Assembly: GCA_902782595.1 (NCBI GenBank)
Contig: CACZNW010000069.1
Location: 1-13,649 of the forward strand
Direction of reading: 5' to 3'
DNA: 13,649 nucleotides
Origin: an uncultured Methanobrevibacter sp.
Lineage (GTDB): Archaea > Methanobacteriota > Methanobacteria > Methanobacteriales > Methanobacteriaceae
Position numbers and translations under genes: made by a program. Below are positions 6,959 to 13,648 of this stretch, piece after piece (the stretch's first letter is position 1; every line of letters begins with the position of its first letter). The notes under the pieces are model-generated. The model ran no database searches. It saw only the letters and a program-made list of their open reading frames with translations, and was not told where the DNA came from.

Positions 6959-7827
6959 GCTACCACTCCTGTAAATATCATCAGTACTGTTCCAAAGAAG
7001 CAGATTGCTCCTATGGTAATTTGAGTCATCACTGAATGGTTCGGACTGAGCAGAGGAGTTGCTGCATTAATAAATCCAGTTATGAATGAAATTGCAACCA
7101 TTCCAATCAGATATCCGACGGCACTCAGCGGACCGAAGAATATTGTTAAAAATACCCATAACATAACATACCATGCAATTGATTCGGAAAACAACATGAA
7201 TCCTCTTAAAAATCCAAAGTGTTCGGTTTCAAATCCGGAAATTAAAGCTTTGTCTTTTGTAATTGCAAACGGAGAGTATGGGGATTTAGTGATAATTAAC
7301 ATAAAGAACATTAAAGCTGCAAGTGGAATTGAAAATATTAAAGGACCATGTGCAGACTGGTATGCAATGATTTCTCCAATATTCATTGTACCTGTTATAA
7401 GATAAACAAATACTATTGAAGCAAATAACGGAAGTTCGGTTGCCGCTGACAATACCGCCCTTACGCAACTCAGTTTACCGTATGGTGAACCGGAACTTGA
7501 TCCCGAATTATGCTCAACAATCTTATAAACCGCATAAACACCGAACAGTATTAACAATGAATCATGAGCCACAGGCCCTACAATGACACCTACAATCCAA
7601 ATCAGAGCCAGTATAAATACAATACCTATGTAAAATACTCTGGATACTGTTTTTGGAATTGCTGTTTCTTTAAAGAAGAATTTTAAAGAGTGTATCAGAT
7701 GCTGTACAATAGGCGGTCCCGGACGTTTCTGTACACGAGCCATTACTTTTCTGTGCAAACCCAAAAGCAGGCTTCCCGCCAGAAAAGCAATAATAACATT
7801 GATTAAAATATTTGCCATCAAATTCAT
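6955..7827 (-). CDS. ehaJ: EhaJ, NuoH/HycD-like membrane anchor subunit of Eha
   Basis: A 290-residue polytopic protein with about eight membrane segments. Residues 24-39 carry the family signature LHRKVMARVQKRPGPP, comparable to the ERK...Q.RPGP segment of NuoH, HycD and EchB. This is one of the two membrane subunits conserved across the energy-converting hydrogenases and complex I; it contacts the small subunit and links redox chemistry to ion movement. Acidic residues in loops and helix ends (for example in YKIVEHN, AATELPLF and FSESIAWY) fit the acidic path expected here. The ATG at 7827 has GAGTGGT upstream, while the second Met (7818) has no such site. Confidence 0.94.
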   Translation of the reverse strand: MNLMANILINVIIAFLAGSLLLGLHRKVMARVQKRPGPPIVQHLIHSLKFFFKETAIPKTVSRVFYIGIVFILALIWIVGVIVGPVAHDSLLILFGVYAVYKIVEHNSGSSSGSPYGKLSCVRAVLSAATELPLFASIVFVYLITGTMNIGEIIAYQSAHGPLIFSIPLAALMFFMLIITKSPYSPFAITKDKALISGFETEHFGFLRGFMLFSESIAWYVMLWVFLTIFFGPLSAVGYLIGMVAISFITGFINAATPLLSPNHSVMTQITIGAICFFGTVLMIFTGVVA

Positions 7828-7836
7828 AATACCACT

Positions 7837-8052
7837 CTAATACCCGGTAAACGGTTCTTTTACCCTTTCTTCCTCATCTTCAGGTTTCGGTTTAGCCATT
7901 GTCAATAAACCAAGAGATAAAACCCATGTCGGAATACCAAATATAGCTACGGCATAAACTATCCATGCCTCAAAATCTGCAATCAAGCATGCGAGAATAG
8001 CTACTGTTGATAAAACCAATAATATAATACATGTAATCTTTTGACTAACCAT
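7837..8052 (-). CDS. ehaI: EhaI, small integral membrane subunit of Eha
   Basis: A 71-residue protein (from the ATG at 8052) with two predicted membrane segments (about 7-26 and 30-52) and a charged C-terminal tail, KPKPEDEEERVKEP, likely cytoplasmic. An upstream in-frame ATG at 8088 would add 12 residues but overlap ehaH by 29 nt; GTGAGAGT directly before ATG 8052 favours the shorter form. Identity follows from its place between ehaH and ehaJ. Function unknown. Confidence 0.8.
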   Translation of the reverse strand: MVSQKITCIILLVLSTVAILACLIADFEAWIVYAVAIFGIPTWVLSLGLLTMAKPKPEDEEERVKEPFTGY

Positions 8053-8060
8053 ACTCTCAC
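8053..8060 (-). promoter_or_regulatory. Ribosome binding site deciding the ehaI start
   Basis: GTGAGAGT starts inside the ehaH stop region and immediately precedes ATG 8052. It is close to the start codon but is the only plausible site, and it supports the 71-residue EhaI over a version with 12 extra N-terminal residues. Confidence 0.45.
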
Positions 8061-8731
8061 TACCACAATACCAATAACAATATTTCAACAGCCCTTACAA
8101 TAATGAACAATGAACTTAAGTGAATAATAACAATATAAGGAGATCCTGCTGTCCGGAACATTTCAGCCTTACTTGCGAAAAACGGTGCCACTCCACTTTC
8201 ACCCAAAATACCAATCAGCATCAGCACAGCACCAAATACCACCATCGGAGTTGCAGACATCTGTGATAAAACTGCAAGTGACAATGTACCGGTTGATGCA
8301 AGAATAATTGCTGCACCACCAAATAAAGGCAGACTGCACATCATAGCTATCAGACCATAATTAAATGCTGAATTTAACACACTGGTCTGTTTTACGGCTG
8401 ATACGATACCTATGTTTAAGATACCAATCAGTGCCATGAACAATGTAAAGTTGAATAAATCTCCGGTAATCATTGCTCCGGCAGATGCAAGACCGCAAAT
8501 TACTGACAAGAATCTTCTTTGTTTAAGTTCTTTTGAACCCACTTTAACTTCAGTATTATTTAAATAATGCATAGTAGCTTCTATTTGAGTTTCAGGTTTA
8601 CTTAATCCAATCAGTAATGTAAACCCAAGCAAAACAGCAAATAAGAATAAATTAAATGGAGTTACATATAATACAATGTCTCCAAGCGGGACTGTTCCAA
8701 GCAAATTTCCTCCAAGTGTAATGAAATCCAT
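8060..8731 (-). CDS. ehaH: EhaH, shortened NuoL/MrpD-like membrane subunit of Eha
   Basis: The 223-residue product resembles the central part of antiporter-like subunits (NuoL/M/N, MrpA/D, MbhH), which are normally about 480 residues. GDLFN at 90-94 matches the helix 5 signature of MrpD/MbhH, and the segment around 177-198 (GESGVAPFF, then SKAEMF, then GSP) corresponds to helix 7 and the following loop. About six membrane segments are visible. In a by-eye alignment the usual helix 5 Glu falls on A100 and the helix 7 Lys on E178, so canonical ion-path residues seem to be missing. ATG 8731 has GGTGAG upstream; a GTG at 8740 would add three residues. Confidence 0.9.
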   Translation of the reverse strand: MDFITLGGNLLGTVPLGDIVLYVTPFNLFLFAVLLGFTLLIGLSKPETQIEATMHYLNNTEVKVGSKELKQRRFLSVICGLASAGAMITGDLFNFTLFMALIGILNIGIVSAVKQTSVLNSAFNYGLIAMMCSLPLFGGAAIILASTGTLSLAVLSQMSATPMVVFGAVLMLIGILGESGVAPFFASKAEMFRTAGSPYIVIIHLSSLFIIVRAVEILLLVLW

Positions 8732-8735
8732 TTTT

Positions 8736-8743
8736 CTCACCTA
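8736..8743 (-). promoter_or_regulatory. Ribosome binding site deciding the ehaH start
   Basis: TAGGTGAG, which includes the ehaG stop TAG, ends 4 nt before ATG 8731. The in-frame GTG at 8740 is part of this motif, so the ATG is the likely start. Confidence 0.55.
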
Positions 8744-9421
8744 CTCGTTATCAATATCCTCTCTCATAAGCAGGCCGATTAAACCTACTTTGGAAGCTAC
8801 TTTTAATAATAATCCGCATGCAGCCAAGAATAAACTTAATAACCATAATTGCGGATTTACGAAGAATAATAAAAATCCTATTATCCATAAACACCATGCA
8901 ATACCTGAAACGCCTGCAATACCATCCAACATCAATACCGGAAGTCCTCTTGCTTTTTTAGATAATGCATATAATACGATTCCTCCGCCGGCTACTGCTC
9001 CTCCAGTAAAACCAGTGAGGAAAATTCCATATCCAATCAGGACCATTGCTATGAAATTAGGTGCAGTGGTCATGATTTCCATGTCTAAAGAGAATGCCTG
9101 CGGGAAAATTGAAGATGATTTGGAGAGGTTTGCTCTTGGATTCTGTTCAATTTTACGCATTTCTCTTGTAATCAGAATTTCTGAAATGGCCAGAGTTTCA
9201 GCCAGTTCAACTACCAGACCCGGTAAAATCAGGGCTTCCGCCAAGTCAGTTCCAACAGCGGAAACAACAAATATCATAGCAAGACCGACAAGGTCTGTCA
9301 ATATGAGAATATGTAATTCCCTTCTGTTGATTGCTATTGCCATGGTTGCAATAAAACCGACTATCAAACCTGCATAAATTGCAGGCAGATACATGCCGAT
9401 GAATGCCTGAGGAACGTACAT
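8741..9421 (-). CDS. ehaG: EhaG, polytopic membrane subunit of Eha with a MrpC/NuoK-like region
   Basis: A 226-residue protein with about six membrane segments. Residues 31-80 look like MrpC/NuoK: INRRELHILI (31-40) is followed by a hydrophobic helix and then DLAEALILPGLVVELAE (59-75), comparable with the DPLPQALVLTAIVIG motif of MrpC. Glu72, Glu75 and Glu81 lie in or near that helix and could serve ion transfer. A charged cytoplasmic loop (about 85-115) separates it from a glycine-rich second half (TGGAVAGGG). Family naming comes from gene order and size; the Mrp resemblance is my own reading. The ATG at 9421 overlaps the ehaF stop by 1 nt (TGATG), with GGAGGGA upstream. Confidence 0.85.
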   Translation of the reverse strand: MYVPQAFIGMYLPAIYAGLIVGFIATMAIAINRRELHILILTDLVGLAMIFVVSAVGTDLAEALILPGLVVELAETLAISEILITREMRKIEQNPRANLSKSSSIFPQAFSLDMEIMTTAPNFIAMVLIGYGIFLTGFTGGAVAGGGIVLYALSKKARGLPVLMLDGIAGVSGIAWCLWIIGFLLFFVNPQLWLLSLFLAACGLLLKVASKVGLIGLLMREDIDNE

Positions 9422-10014
9422 CAGTTGTCCCTCCTTAACTGTTTTGATCTTGCTTTGGCATCGTTTGCTTTAACTTCACGGGCCAGGTGTGCTGAGTCAT
9501 TGACTGCACGGGCAACATCCTTTTTAATTTCTTTTGAATCATTTTTTCTGTTCATTGTATAATTAATTGATAACCATGAAGCAATGATAAATGACATCAT
9601 CAGGATACTGGATTCAAGTATTGTATCAAAACCCCTTGTATAATACAGTATTTCATCTATAAGACCTCCAGGAGATGAATATATTGAAGTGCCGAAGTAA
9701 GGGGAAATAGATGACACCCATTCCGCCAGCGGCGACATATATCCTGTAATCATACCTAAAACCGCTGCATTTTCAGGATACTGCGGATTAATATCACCAG
9801 CTTCTTTTAAAGGCTCACCGCCTCTGTCATAAGGAGCGAGAGGCAAACCTTCATCAATCTGCTGTTGAGGGTCGGGCCGGACATATAGCTGATCCGGATT
9901 TAACGCTAAAGGCACAATCAGTCCAACGATTAAAATTATTCCCAGACTGAAAGCAAAAAGCCTTGGAATATTTTTAGGATCCGCCAGTTTATTCCATAAA
10001 ACTCCTATTCTCAT
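9421..10014 (-). CDS. ehaF: EhaF, membrane subunit of Eha with a large external loop
   Basis: The 197-residue protein has two clear membrane segments (about 18-38 and 132-150), a loop of about 90 residues rich in Pro, Asp and Tyr between them, and a basic, helical cytoplasmic tail of about 45 residues. The entry to the second helix reads EILYYTRGFDTILESSIL (121-138). This resembles the RGFDTLGE-type motif at the end of MrpA and in MbhE, suggesting an antiporter-derived subunit. It overlaps the ehaE stop by 4 nt (ATGA); the ribosome site (GGGGGCGGA) is not typical. Assigned by position and size to ehaF. Confidence 0.83.
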   Translation of the reverse strand: MRIGVLWNKLADPKNIPRLFAFSLGIILIVGLIVPLALNPDQLYVRPDPQQQIDEGLPLAPYDRGGEPLKEAGDINPQYPENAAVLGMITGYMSPLAEWVSSISPYFGTSIYSSPGGLIDEILYYTRGFDTILESSILMMSFIIASWLSINYTMNRKNDSKEIKKDVARAVNDSAHLAREVKANDAKARSKQLRRDN

Positions 10015-10271
10015 ACGTCCGCCCCCATTTCCTCTAAACGGATAATAGCTCTAAATAAAATCAATGTAATAATTACGGTTGTTGCAATTAATGTCAGTAA
10101 AGCCAGTAAATGATTATAACACAATAAGACCAGACAGACTCCGATTGAGGCAACTTCAGTGTTGAATGTCCTGATAACAGGGTCATTAACTCCCGGACCC
10201 CATGCAGTGGCAATGCTTCCCACAATAGCTAAAAATATTCCGAAATAGAAAAATAATGAAACACTAATCAT
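10011..10271 (-). CDS. ehaE: EhaE, small membrane subunit of Eha, MrpG-like
   Basis: An 86-residue protein with three predicted membrane segments. Residues 26-45 (GPGVNDPVIRTFNTEVASIG) align by eye with the MrpG/MbhC pattern P-D-x-x-x-R-x-H-x-x-T-K-x-x-T-x-G, with D30, R34, T38 and G44 in matching places. The chosen ATG at 10271 overlaps the ehaD stop by 8 nt and has GGTGGTGAGG in front. A GTG at 10283 would add four residues but falls inside that ribosome site. Gene order supports ehaE; the MrpG link is an inference. Confidence 0.82.
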   Translation of the reverse strand: MISVSLFFYFGIFLAIVGSIATAWGPGVNDPVIRTFNTEVASIGVCLVLLCYNHLLALLTLIATTVIITLILFRAIIRLEEMGADV

Positions 10272-10533
10272 TGGCCTCACCACCGGTGATTTTATCAGTT
10301 CTGATTTCTTTAATTTTCACCACAGACAGGATGAATACCAAAGTTGACAGTGGACCTGCCAATGCTGCAAATAATGCAACATCCAAATATTTGAATAATA
10401 CAACAGTTAAAACGAATCCTGCATCCATTATATCAAACATTATAACCTTGTCTAACGGTTTTTTTAGAAATATTACTCCAAACGCTCCGATAACCATTAA
10501 AGCTATTGCAATTATTGATACGAGAAATTCCAT
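10264..10533 (-). CDS. ehaD: EhaD, small membrane subunit of Eha, Mrp/Mbh-like
   Basis: The 89-residue protein has three predicted membrane segments and a charged tail. The segment LDVALFAALAGPLSTLVFIL (50-69) resembles the conserved helix of MbhD and the MrpA C-terminal domain (PDVALTEAAVG pattern). The preceding KKPLDKVIMFDIMDAG (24-39) could also be matched to MrpF, so the precise counterpart is unclear. ATG 10533 has GGAGTGA about 8 nt upstream and starts 7 nt after the ehaC stop. Named from gene order. Confidence 0.83.
   Translation of the reverse strand: MEFLVSIIAIALMVIGAFGVIFLKKPLDKVIMFDIMDAGFVLTVVLFKYLDVALFAALAGPLSTLVFILSVVKIKEIRTDKITGGEAND
10275..10284 (-). promoter_or_regulatory. 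Ribosome binding site deciding the ehaE start
   Basis: GGTGGTGAGG lies within the end of ehaD and ends 3 nt before ATG 10271. It covers the alternative GTG at 10283, favouring the ATG start. Confidence 0.5.
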
Positions 10534-10540
10534 TTTTTAC

Positions 10541-10789
10541 TCACTCCAGCAATATTTCATCATTCAGTCTATTTAATGTATAAGCAATAGCATTGGCACT
10601 GATTGTTGAACAGATAAAGAATGCTGCAGCAACAATAAGGGCAAATGGAGTATTAATTACCAGTGCAATAATAGCAGAAACACCAAAACCGATGACATTT
10701 AAATACAATAGTCTTTCAGCACGGTTTTTTGTAATTAAAGCTCTTAATGCCATAAATATGACTATGATACCTATAATTTCAACATACAT
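10541..10789 (-). CDS. ehaC: EhaC, small membrane subunit of Eha
   Basis: An 82-residue protein with three predicted membrane segments (about 3-17, 28-45 and 48-70) and a basic stretch, ITKNRAERLLYLN, between the first two. That pattern recalls MrpF or MbhD but is too weak to decide. The start is taken as the ATG at 10789, four nt after the ehaB stop, with AGAGTGAT in front. An upstream in-frame ATG at 10828 would add 13 residues and overlap ehaB by 35 nt; its extra N-terminus is hydrophilic and reads against the coding sequence of ehaB. Identity is from position and size. Confidence 0.8.
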   Translation of the reverse strand: MYVEIIGIIVIFMALRALITKNRAERLLYLNVIGFGVSAIIALVINTPFALIVAAAFFICSTISANAIAYTLNRLNDEILLE

Positions 10790-10792
10790 ATA

Positions 10793-10800
10793 ATCACTCT
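10793..10800 (-). promoter_or_regulatory. Ribosome binding site deciding the ehaC start
   Basis: AGAGTGAT overlaps the ehaB stop codon and ends 3 nt before ATG 10789. Spacing is a little short. An alternative AGGA lies before ATG 10828 inside ehaB, so the choice is probable, not certain. Confidence 0.4.
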
Positions 10801-11291
10801 CTAGCATGCCTATTGAATTTTTCGGCAATTTTTCCTAAAATTATGGAACTTTTAACCTGGCTGATACCCATAATGGTGAAAATAGCAATGACCATTCCCA
10901 CAATAAACATTTCGGGAGTTAAACCTATAAAAGATGTTAAAAATATTATTGCAGTAGCTGTCAAACACCCTGTAGTTCCTGCATAACCCGGATCGGCACA
11001 TAACCTGTTTCCTATAAATATCAGCAATGCCGCAATTATTCCTCCGGGAATTCCTAAAAGCATATATCCGATAGAAGCCATTAATGTACCTGCAGATGCG
11101 TCCGGAGAACATAAAATGTTTCCCTGGAAAAATCCTCCTGCAATATCGCCTCCTCTTTTTTCAACATTTTTACCTATTATTCTGGCTCCTTTAACACCTG
11201 GCTGTTCGGGAAGTCCGAAATATGTATCTACAATTACAAAATTCAACCAACAGAGAACTGCGGCAATTATTATACCAATTACCTCATTCAT
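10794..11291 (-). CDS. ehaB: EhaB, integral membrane subunit of Eha with an internal repeat
   Basis: The 165-residue protein has an N-terminal membrane segment (about 4-22), a polar loop, and then three more (about 70-93, 108-125 and 127-146). Two copies of the motif GN-x-LC-x5-AGT occur at 57-69 and 94-106, 37 residues apart, each leading into a membrane helix, so the protein seems to contain a short internal duplication with a conserved cysteine (C61, C98). ATG 11291 overlaps the ehaA stop by 4 nt (ATGA) and has GGAGGAGAT upstream. I cannot link it to a family outside Eha. Position second in the operon supports ehaB. Confidence 0.85.
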   Translation of the reverse strand: MNEVIGIIIAAVLCWLNFVIVDTYFGLPEQPGVKGARIIGKNVEKRGGDIAGGFFQGNILCSPDASAGTLMASIGYMLLGIPGGIIAALLIFIGNRLCADPGYAGTTGCLTATAIIFLTSFIGLTPEMFIVGMVIAIFTIMGISQVKSSIILGKIAEKFNRHARE

Positions 11292-11674
11292 TTTATATCT
11301 CCTCCAGTATTTTCCCCAAGAGGTTTTGGAAATACGAAATCAAATAAATATTTCACAAATAATGCGGATAAAATACCGATTACAATAGCTAAAACCAATC
11401 CGTTATACATGAAAGTATAATTTAAAACCAGAAATATTGAAACAATACCAATAGCTATTATGGGAGTTGGATATAATGCACTTACATCAAAAGAATACCT
11501 ATATGGTTTGCTAGGAAGTAAAGGCAATCTTAAAAGTAAAGCTACACCAACAGAACAAATAATAGCTACAATATAAACTAACAGGATGTCCATTGATGAT
11601 AAACTTATATTACCTAACCCGTAAAAATTACTATACGAAGCAAAATATATGGTATCAAACACCAAATCAAACAT
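11288..11674 (-). CDS. ehaA: EhaA, first integral membrane subunit of the Eha hydrogenase operon
   Basis: The 128-residue protein has three predicted membrane segments (about 28-50, 68-88 and 91-113), a short polar N-terminus and a Gly/Lys-rich C-terminal tail. It is the first gene behind the divergent promoter region and is followed by ehaB with an ATGA overlap. The ATG at 11674 has AGGAG 10 nt upstream. An internal Met at residue 28 (nt 11593) would start exactly at the first helix and give 101 residues, but it lacks a ribosome site. No motif of known function is seen; the name rests on gene order. Confidence 0.82.
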   Translation of the reverse strand: MFDLVFDTIYFASYSNFYGLGNISLSSMDILLVYIVAIICSVGVALLLRLPLLPSKPYRYSFDVSALYPTPIIAIGIVSIFLVLNYTFMYNGLVLAIVIGILSALFVKYLFDFVFPKPLGENTGGDIK

Positions 11675-11719
11675 ATTATTATGACTCCTCTTCTTAAATA
11701 ATAATTATACATATAAAAA

Positions 11720-11727
11720 TATATAAA
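11720..11727 (-). promoter_or_regulatory. Probable TATA box of the eha operon
   Basis: On the minus strand the sequence TTTATATA matches the archaeal box A. Transcription starting about 25 nt downstream would begin near 11698, leaving a leader of about 24 nt that contains the AGGAG ribosome site of ehaA. The surroundings are extremely AT-rich, so other TATA-like words nearby (for example around 11711-11719) cannot be ruled out. Confidence 0.55.
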
Positions 11728-11746
11728 TATTGTTACTTAAAAATAA

Positions 11747-11753
11747 TATATAA
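11747..11753 (+). promoter_or_regulatory. Probable TATA box of the epimerase-protease gene pair
   Basis: TATATAA on the plus strand lies 38 nt before the epimerase ATG at 11792. A start site about 25 nt downstream would give a leader of under 20 nt containing GGTGGAT (11783-11789). It lies only about 20 bp from the oppositely oriented eha TATA box, so the two promoters are divergent and close together. Confidence 0.45.
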
Positions 11754-11791
11754 TTGCTTAATTATAACTAAAATTAATTAATGGTGGATTA

Positions 11792-12724
11792 ATGAAAAAT
11801 AAAAATATTTTAATCACTGGTGGAGCAGGATTTATCGGATCACATATCGCAGATACATTAATTAACGATAATGAAGTTACTATTGTTGATAATCTCTCCA
11901 CAGGAAACATTAAAAATTTAAAATATCCAAATCACGAAAATTTAAATTTCATCGAAGCAGACATTTGTAATACTGATTTGAATGATGTAACTTCAGGCAT
12001 TGACTACATTTTCCATCTTGCAGCAATGGCGAGTGTTCCATTAAGTGTTGAAAATCCCATCAAATGTAATGAAGTAAACGTTGACGCTACTGTAAAACTC
12101 TTAAAATCCGCCGTTGATAATGATGTTCGAAAAATAATATTTTCATCTTCTTCTGCAGTTTACGGAGAGAACAGAAATATGCCTCTAAAGGAAACAGAAC
12201 CTTTAATGCCAACATCTCCCTATGCCGCATCAAAGGCAAGTTGTGAAGTTTATTTAAAATCTTTTTTTGAAAGTTACGGTTTAAATTACACTGCATTAAG
12301 ATATTTTAATGTATTCGGACCAAAACAGGATAAAAATTCACAATATGCTGCCGTAATTCCGAATTTCATCAGTGCACTTCTTGAAGGCAAACAGGCTGAA
12401 ATCTACGGTGACGGAGAACAGACCAGGGACTTCATTTATGTCGGAGATATTGTAAAAGCAAATATTTCCGCATGCAAATCCAATTTTAATGGTGTTGTCA
12501 ATGTTGCATCAGGTGAAAAGTTAACTGTCAATAGATTATATGAAATAGTTAAAAATACATTGGGAAGTAATCTGGAACCGAAATACCTGCCTGAAAGACC
12601 CGGAGACATTAAACACTCCCTTGCCGATGTCGGCAACATGGAAAAGATTAATCTGAAAATTAATTCAGGTAATTTTGAAAAGCAGTTATCTGATACGGTT
12701 AACTGGTTTAAAACAACTCTATAA
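11792..12724 (+). CDS. galE: UDP-sugar 4-epimerase (GalE-like, possibly acting on UDP-GlcNAc)
   Basis: The 310-residue protein is a full-length extended SDR-family sugar epimerase. GGAGFIGS (10-17) is the NAD-binding glycine motif; S120, Y144 and K148 (in SPYAASKA) form the catalytic triad. LRYFNVFGPKQDKNSQYAAVIP (169-190 region) resembles the stretch found in WbpP/TviC-type UDP-GlcNAc 4-epimerases, so UDP-Glc/UDP-Gal or their N-acetyl forms are all possible substrates. It supplies nucleotide sugars for surface polysaccharide, pseudomurein or glycoprotein synthesis in the cytoplasm. GGTGGAT precedes ATG 11792. It is divergent from eha and followed 10 nt later by the protease gene. Not obviously related to the hydrogenase. 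Confidence 0.88.
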   Translation: MKNKNILITGGAGFIGSHIADTLINDNEVTIVDNLSTGNIKNLKYPNHENLNFIEADICNTDLNDVTSGIDYIFHLAAMASVPLSVENPIKCNEVNVDATVKLLKSAVDNDVRKIIFSSSSAVYGENRNMPLKETEPLMPTSPYAASKASCEVYLKSFFESYGLNYTALRYFNVFGPKQDKNSQYAAVIPNFISALLEGKQAEIYGDGEQTRDFIYVGDIVKANISACKSNFNGVVNVASGEKLTVNRLYEIVKNTLGSNLEPKYLPERPGDIKHSLADVGNMEKINLKINSGNFEKQLSDTVNWFKTTL

Positions 12725-12734
12725 ATGGTGAAAC

Positions 12735-13544
12735 ATGGATAAAAGCGTTACCAATTTTAATGTTCGCTTAAGAACAATAAAGATAAGGGAACTGATTGCC
12801 GGAATAATCATAACTGCAATATTGGCAGGAATATCAACTCTAATTTTCCCCGAAATTTATGAATCCGATGAGTTATTTTTCATAGTTTTCTTGTTGATTG
12901 GTGCATTATTATTTGCATGGGCATTGCGCGGCACAAGAGGTCTTGACCAGAATATTGAGAATATATTTGAAGAAAATACGAAAAAAGAAATTATTTATGT
13001 TTTTGTAATAAATTTACTGTTTGCATTTTTGTTTACCTTTTTAATATCATATCTAGACATCATAATGGGACTGGGAGATCCGACATGGATTTCAATGTGG
13101 GATGTCGATACCGTGGATATTGATTCCAGCGTGATTATTCTTGATGCCATCGGTGCGATAATTTTTGCCCCTATTATGGAAGAGTTAATTTTTAGAGGAG
13201 TTTTATTCAACCGATTGAAAATCAGAACCGGAATTATACCTGCAATGATTATATCTTCATTCATCTTTGCTATTGGACATGATTTTGGAGGCATCACAAG
13301 TGCATTTGTATTTGGAATTTGCATGTGTATTCTATACTTAAAAACAGACAATATACTAGTTCCGATGAGCGTTCACTTTATTAACAATGTTGCTGCAACA
13401 ATACTTGAACTTCTGGGTCTGGATGCGATTATTTCACAGTTACCATGGCTTATACCATCAAGCATTATAGCCGTTATCGGTACCGTCTATCTAATAAAAT
13501 ATATTGTTAAAGAAACAGGACAACTTAAAAAACAGTACAGTTAA
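12735..13544 (+). CDS. CPBP (CAAX/Abi) family intramembrane metalloprotease
   Basis: A 269-residue polytopic membrane protein with about seven or eight hydrophobic segments. The three CPBP motifs are present in order: EELIFR (E149, E150, R154), FAIGH (F178, H182) and HFINN (H214, N218). These residues form the glutamate/histidine active site of this family, related to eukaryotic Rce1 prenyl-protein proteases. In prokaryotes, members handle peptide export, immunity or signalling, and the substrate here is unknown. GGTGA lies just upstream of ATG 12735, 10 nt after the epimerase stop, so the two are probably co-transcribed. No partner peptide gene is visible nearby. Confidence 0.88.
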   Translation: MDKSVTNFNVRLRTIKIRELIAGIIITAILAGISTLIFPEIYESDELFFIVFLLIGALLFAWALRGTRGLDQNIENIFEENTKKEIIYVFVINLLFAFLFTFLISYLDIIMGLGDPTWISMWDVDTVDIDSSVIILDAIGAIIFAPIMEELIFRGVLFNRLKIRTGIIPAMIISSFIFAIGHDFGGITSAFVFGICMCILYLKTDNILVPMSVHFINNVAATILELLGLDAIISQLPWLIPSSIIAVIGTVYLIKYIVKETGQLKKQYS

Positions 13545-13582
13545 TCTGAAGATTCTAATCCTTATTATAGTCTATTACTTAA

Positions 13583-13597
13583 TTTTTTTACCATTTT
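13583..13597 (+). terminator. Oligo-T transcription terminator after the protease gene
   Basis: Seven T's (13583-13589) followed by a second run of four T's (13594-13597) lie about 40 nt after the protease stop. Archaeal RNA polymerase terminates at such T-rich stretches without needing a hairpin. It would end the epimerase-protease transcript. Confidence 0.5.
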
Positions 13598-13608
13598 GTA
13601 ATATTATT

Positions 13609-13648
13609 CTTGGGCTGTTATTCTCTTGTGAGAATAAGGTTTACCAAG
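13609..13648. repeat. Inverted repeat (hairpin) near the right edge
   Basis: TTATTCTC (13618-13625) and GAGAATAA (13630-13637) form a perfect 8-bp stem with a 4-nt TTGT loop. CTTGG (13609-13613) and CCAAG (13644-13648) can pair outside it across an asymmetric internal loop. No T run follows on either side within the window, so it is not a clear terminator. It may be an operator, a structured leader for the next gene, or chance. Confidence 0.4.

Noticed and set aside
8676..9377. A 233-codon open frame on the plus strand opposite ehaG/ehaH
   Set aside because: It is antisense to two well-supported membrane protein genes, its composition (Ser/Pro/Thr/Ile-rich) is typical of a mirrored hydrophobic reading frame, and it has no recognisable domain.
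10790..10828. A 13-residue longer N-terminus for EhaC
   Set aside because: It overlaps ehaB by 35 nt, adds a hydrophilic segment, and ATG 10789 directly follows the ehaB stop with a suitable ribosome site, like the other junctions.
941..11674. Assignment of the operon to Ehb instead of Eha
   Set aside because: Ehb has a 14x[4Fe-4S] polyferredoxin and a 2x[4Fe-4S] ferredoxin; here the pair carries six and ten clusters, which fits Eha, as do EhaM, EhaR and the Ftr paralogue.
12995..13351. A 118-codon open frame on the minus strand opposite the CPBP protease
   Set aside because: It lies wholly inside the protease gene, whose three catalytic motifs are intact; the antisense product shows no family features.
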